This document shows, one piece after another, positions 6,355 through 7,180 of a stretch of 7,180 bases of DNA (the stretch's first letter is position 1; each line of letters begins with the position of its first letter). Origin of the DNA: Oscillospiraceae bacterium (GTDB lineage Bacteria; Bacillota; Clostridia; Oscillospirales; Ruminococcaceae); assembly GCA_900765125.1 (NCBI GenBank), contig CAAFQL010000191.1:1-7180 (forward strand), given 5' to 3'. A program made the translations under genes and the position numbers. A model generated the notes under the pieces. That model searched no databases. It was not told the DNA's origin and saw only the letters and a list, made by a program, of their open reading frames with translations.

Positions 6355-6362
6355 TTTTTCAA

Positions 6363-7180
6363 ATGCAAATGAAAAAAAGCAAAGCATTTCTGGCTGCATT
6401 CCTTGCTGCTGCTTCAGTTTTCACAGCAGTTGCTCCTACAGCTGCATCTGCAGCATTAGGTCCTGCAAACGGTGAAGATCCGGATGGCAGAACAGCTCCT
6501 GAAGCATATGGCGATGAAACTTATGCAGCACGTTTTATGTCTCTGTATGATGACGTAATCACAAATGGTATTGATAATGGTTATATGTCTCCGACATCTA
6601 CTGTTAATGGCGGTCTTGGTGTTCCTTATCACTCTGCTGAAGAACTCTGTATCGAAGCTCCTGACTATGGTCATGAAACAACATCTGAGGCTATGTCTTA
6701 CCTGGTATGGGTAGCTGCAATGCGTGATAACATTGTAAACGCAGCTAAGAACGGCGAAGTAACAGTTAAGGGTACAAAGGATGCTTCTACTGAAGAAGTA
6801 GGCGATACAGCTAAGGCTTGGCTGACAATGGAATCTACACTGGTTCCGGATGCACAGGGCAGAATGATGACTATGGGCGATCAGCTGAGCGCTACATATT
6901 CTGATGAATGGGAACAGGTTGAACTGTATCCTACAGGCATGGATGAAGGTGTAAAGGGCATAAATCCAATTCACAGCAAGTTCTGTAATGCATATGGCAA
7001 CGATGGCGGTCTTTACCTTATGAACTGGCTGGCTGACGTTGATGACTGGTACGGATTTGGTAAGCTGACGTCATCTCAGTATAAGCAGAAGAATGTAAAC
7101 GGTAATTTCACAATGATCAATACATTCCAGCGTGGTGAACAGGAATCATGTTGGGAAACAATTCCTCACGCATCTGTTGA
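6363..7180 (+). CDS. Glycoside hydrolase family 48 cellulase (processive cellobiohydrolase), 3' end missing
   Basis: The first 272 residues of a secreted GH48 enzyme, which releases cellobiose from cellulose chains by inverting hydrolysis. Residues 1-30 are a signal peptide: KK-S-K, a hydrophobic Ala/Leu/Phe core, and a likely cut after A-S-A30. The catalytic domain begins near 50. Diagnostic stretches are VPYHSAEEL (87-95), EAPDYGHETTSEAMSY (98-113), DVDDWYGFG (225-233) and INTFQRGEQESCWETIP (252-268), all GH48 hallmarks. Glu109 in TTSEA corresponds to the proton donor Glu55 of Clostridium Cel48F, and Glu98 to its Glu44. The catalytic base should lie beyond the right edge, as would any dockerin or carbohydrate-binding module. 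The region between about 121 and 200 differs strongly from clostridial Cel48 sequences as I recall them. Codon use is even, with many GCA, ACA and GGC, as in well-expressed genes. The family is certain; free versus cellulosomal cannot be told. Confidence 0.95.
   Translation, partial: MQMKKSKAFLAAFLAAASVFTAVAPTAASAALGPANGEDPDGRTAPEAYGDETYAARFMSLYDDVITNGIDNGYMSPTSTVNGGLGVPYHSAEELCIEAPDYGHETTSEAMSYLVWVAAMRDNIVNAAKNGEVTVKGTKDASTEEVGDTAKAWLTMESTLVPDAQGRMMTMGDQLSATYSDEWEQVELYPTGMDEGVKGINPIHSKFCNAYGNDGGLYLMNWLADVDDWYGFGKLTSSQYKQKNVNGNFTMINTFQRGEQESCWETIPHASV

Larger units (their letters stand above)
5801..6362. other. Divergent intergenic region between the ABC operon and the GH48 gene
   Basis: This 562-base gap holds no convincing gene. 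From left to right it contains the ABC operon leader and its probable promoter (to 5912) and then about 230 bases of non-coding sequence (5913-6143) with short direct repeats, A-tracts (6011-6017, 6105-6111) and the 8-base palindrome TGTGCACA (6066-6073). The strong GH48 promoter (6144-6172) and the GH48 leader follow. The space between the two promoters is the natural place for regulators of the cellulase, but no known operator is recognisable. Confidence 0.7.

Noticed and set aside
5801..6362. Searched the largest gap for tRNA, known riboswitch, CRISPR or attachment-site signatures
   Set aside because: No cloverleaf, regularly spaced repeat array, conserved riboswitch core or integrase-type repeat could be found.
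6456..6974. Open frame of 172 codons on the minus strand, antisense to the GH48 gene
   Set aside because: It is a shadow of the cellulase: the translation is rich in Cys, His, Ile and Arg with no domain, no ribosome binding site was seen, and the sense frame is an unmistakable GH48.

Overview
The window looks like the chromosome of a low-GC, Gram-positive, cellulose-degrading anaerobe. A rumen or gut Ruminococcus (Oscillospiraceae, Clostridia) is the best fit. The reasons are a secreted family 48 glycoside hydrolase with a Gram-positive signal peptide, strong Shine-Dalgarno sites, two exact-consensus sigma-A promoters and AT-rich spacers. The genus is inferred from gene content; no marker gene is present.

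Layout. On the minus strand, reading from right to left, there is a four-gene operon: ABC ATPase (4754-5800), ABC-2 permease (4016-4750), GldG-like auxiliary protein (2498-3976) and DUF4340 protein (1094-2482). It closes with a rho-independent terminator (1019-1080). Next on the same strand is a separate unit: an exact-consensus promoter (904-932), a leader with a stem-loop, and a serine D-Ala-D-Ala carboxypeptidase-like gene (1-811) that runs off the left edge. On the plus strand, divergent from the operon across a 562-base gap, a GH48 cellulase begins at 6363 and runs off the right edge. It is driven by an exact TTGACA-17-TATAAT promoter and has a leader of about 184 nt with two predicted stem-loops.

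How the genes work together. The four operon genes encode the parts of one membrane complex of the Gld type. One protein supplies ATP-hydrolysing subunits and one supplies six membrane helices. Two further proteins are membrane-anchored and expose large domains, probably outside the membrane. The substrate is unknown in Firmicutes. The GH48 enzyme is normally the single processive cellulase of such organisms and is heavily expressed, which agrees with its promoter. The carboxypeptidase would act on peptidoglycan. The setting is therefore cell surface and secretion, but no functional link between the cellulase and the transporter is proven by this sequence.

Most notable: the DUF4340 protein is visibly three tandem copies of one unit; the Gld-like operon lies back to back with a cellulase gene; the GH48 leader is long and structured; and the carboxypeptidase has SGA where the family's second motif is usually SxN. 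I found no mobile element, CRISPR array, tRNA or rRNA, and no clearly new defence or biosynthetic system.
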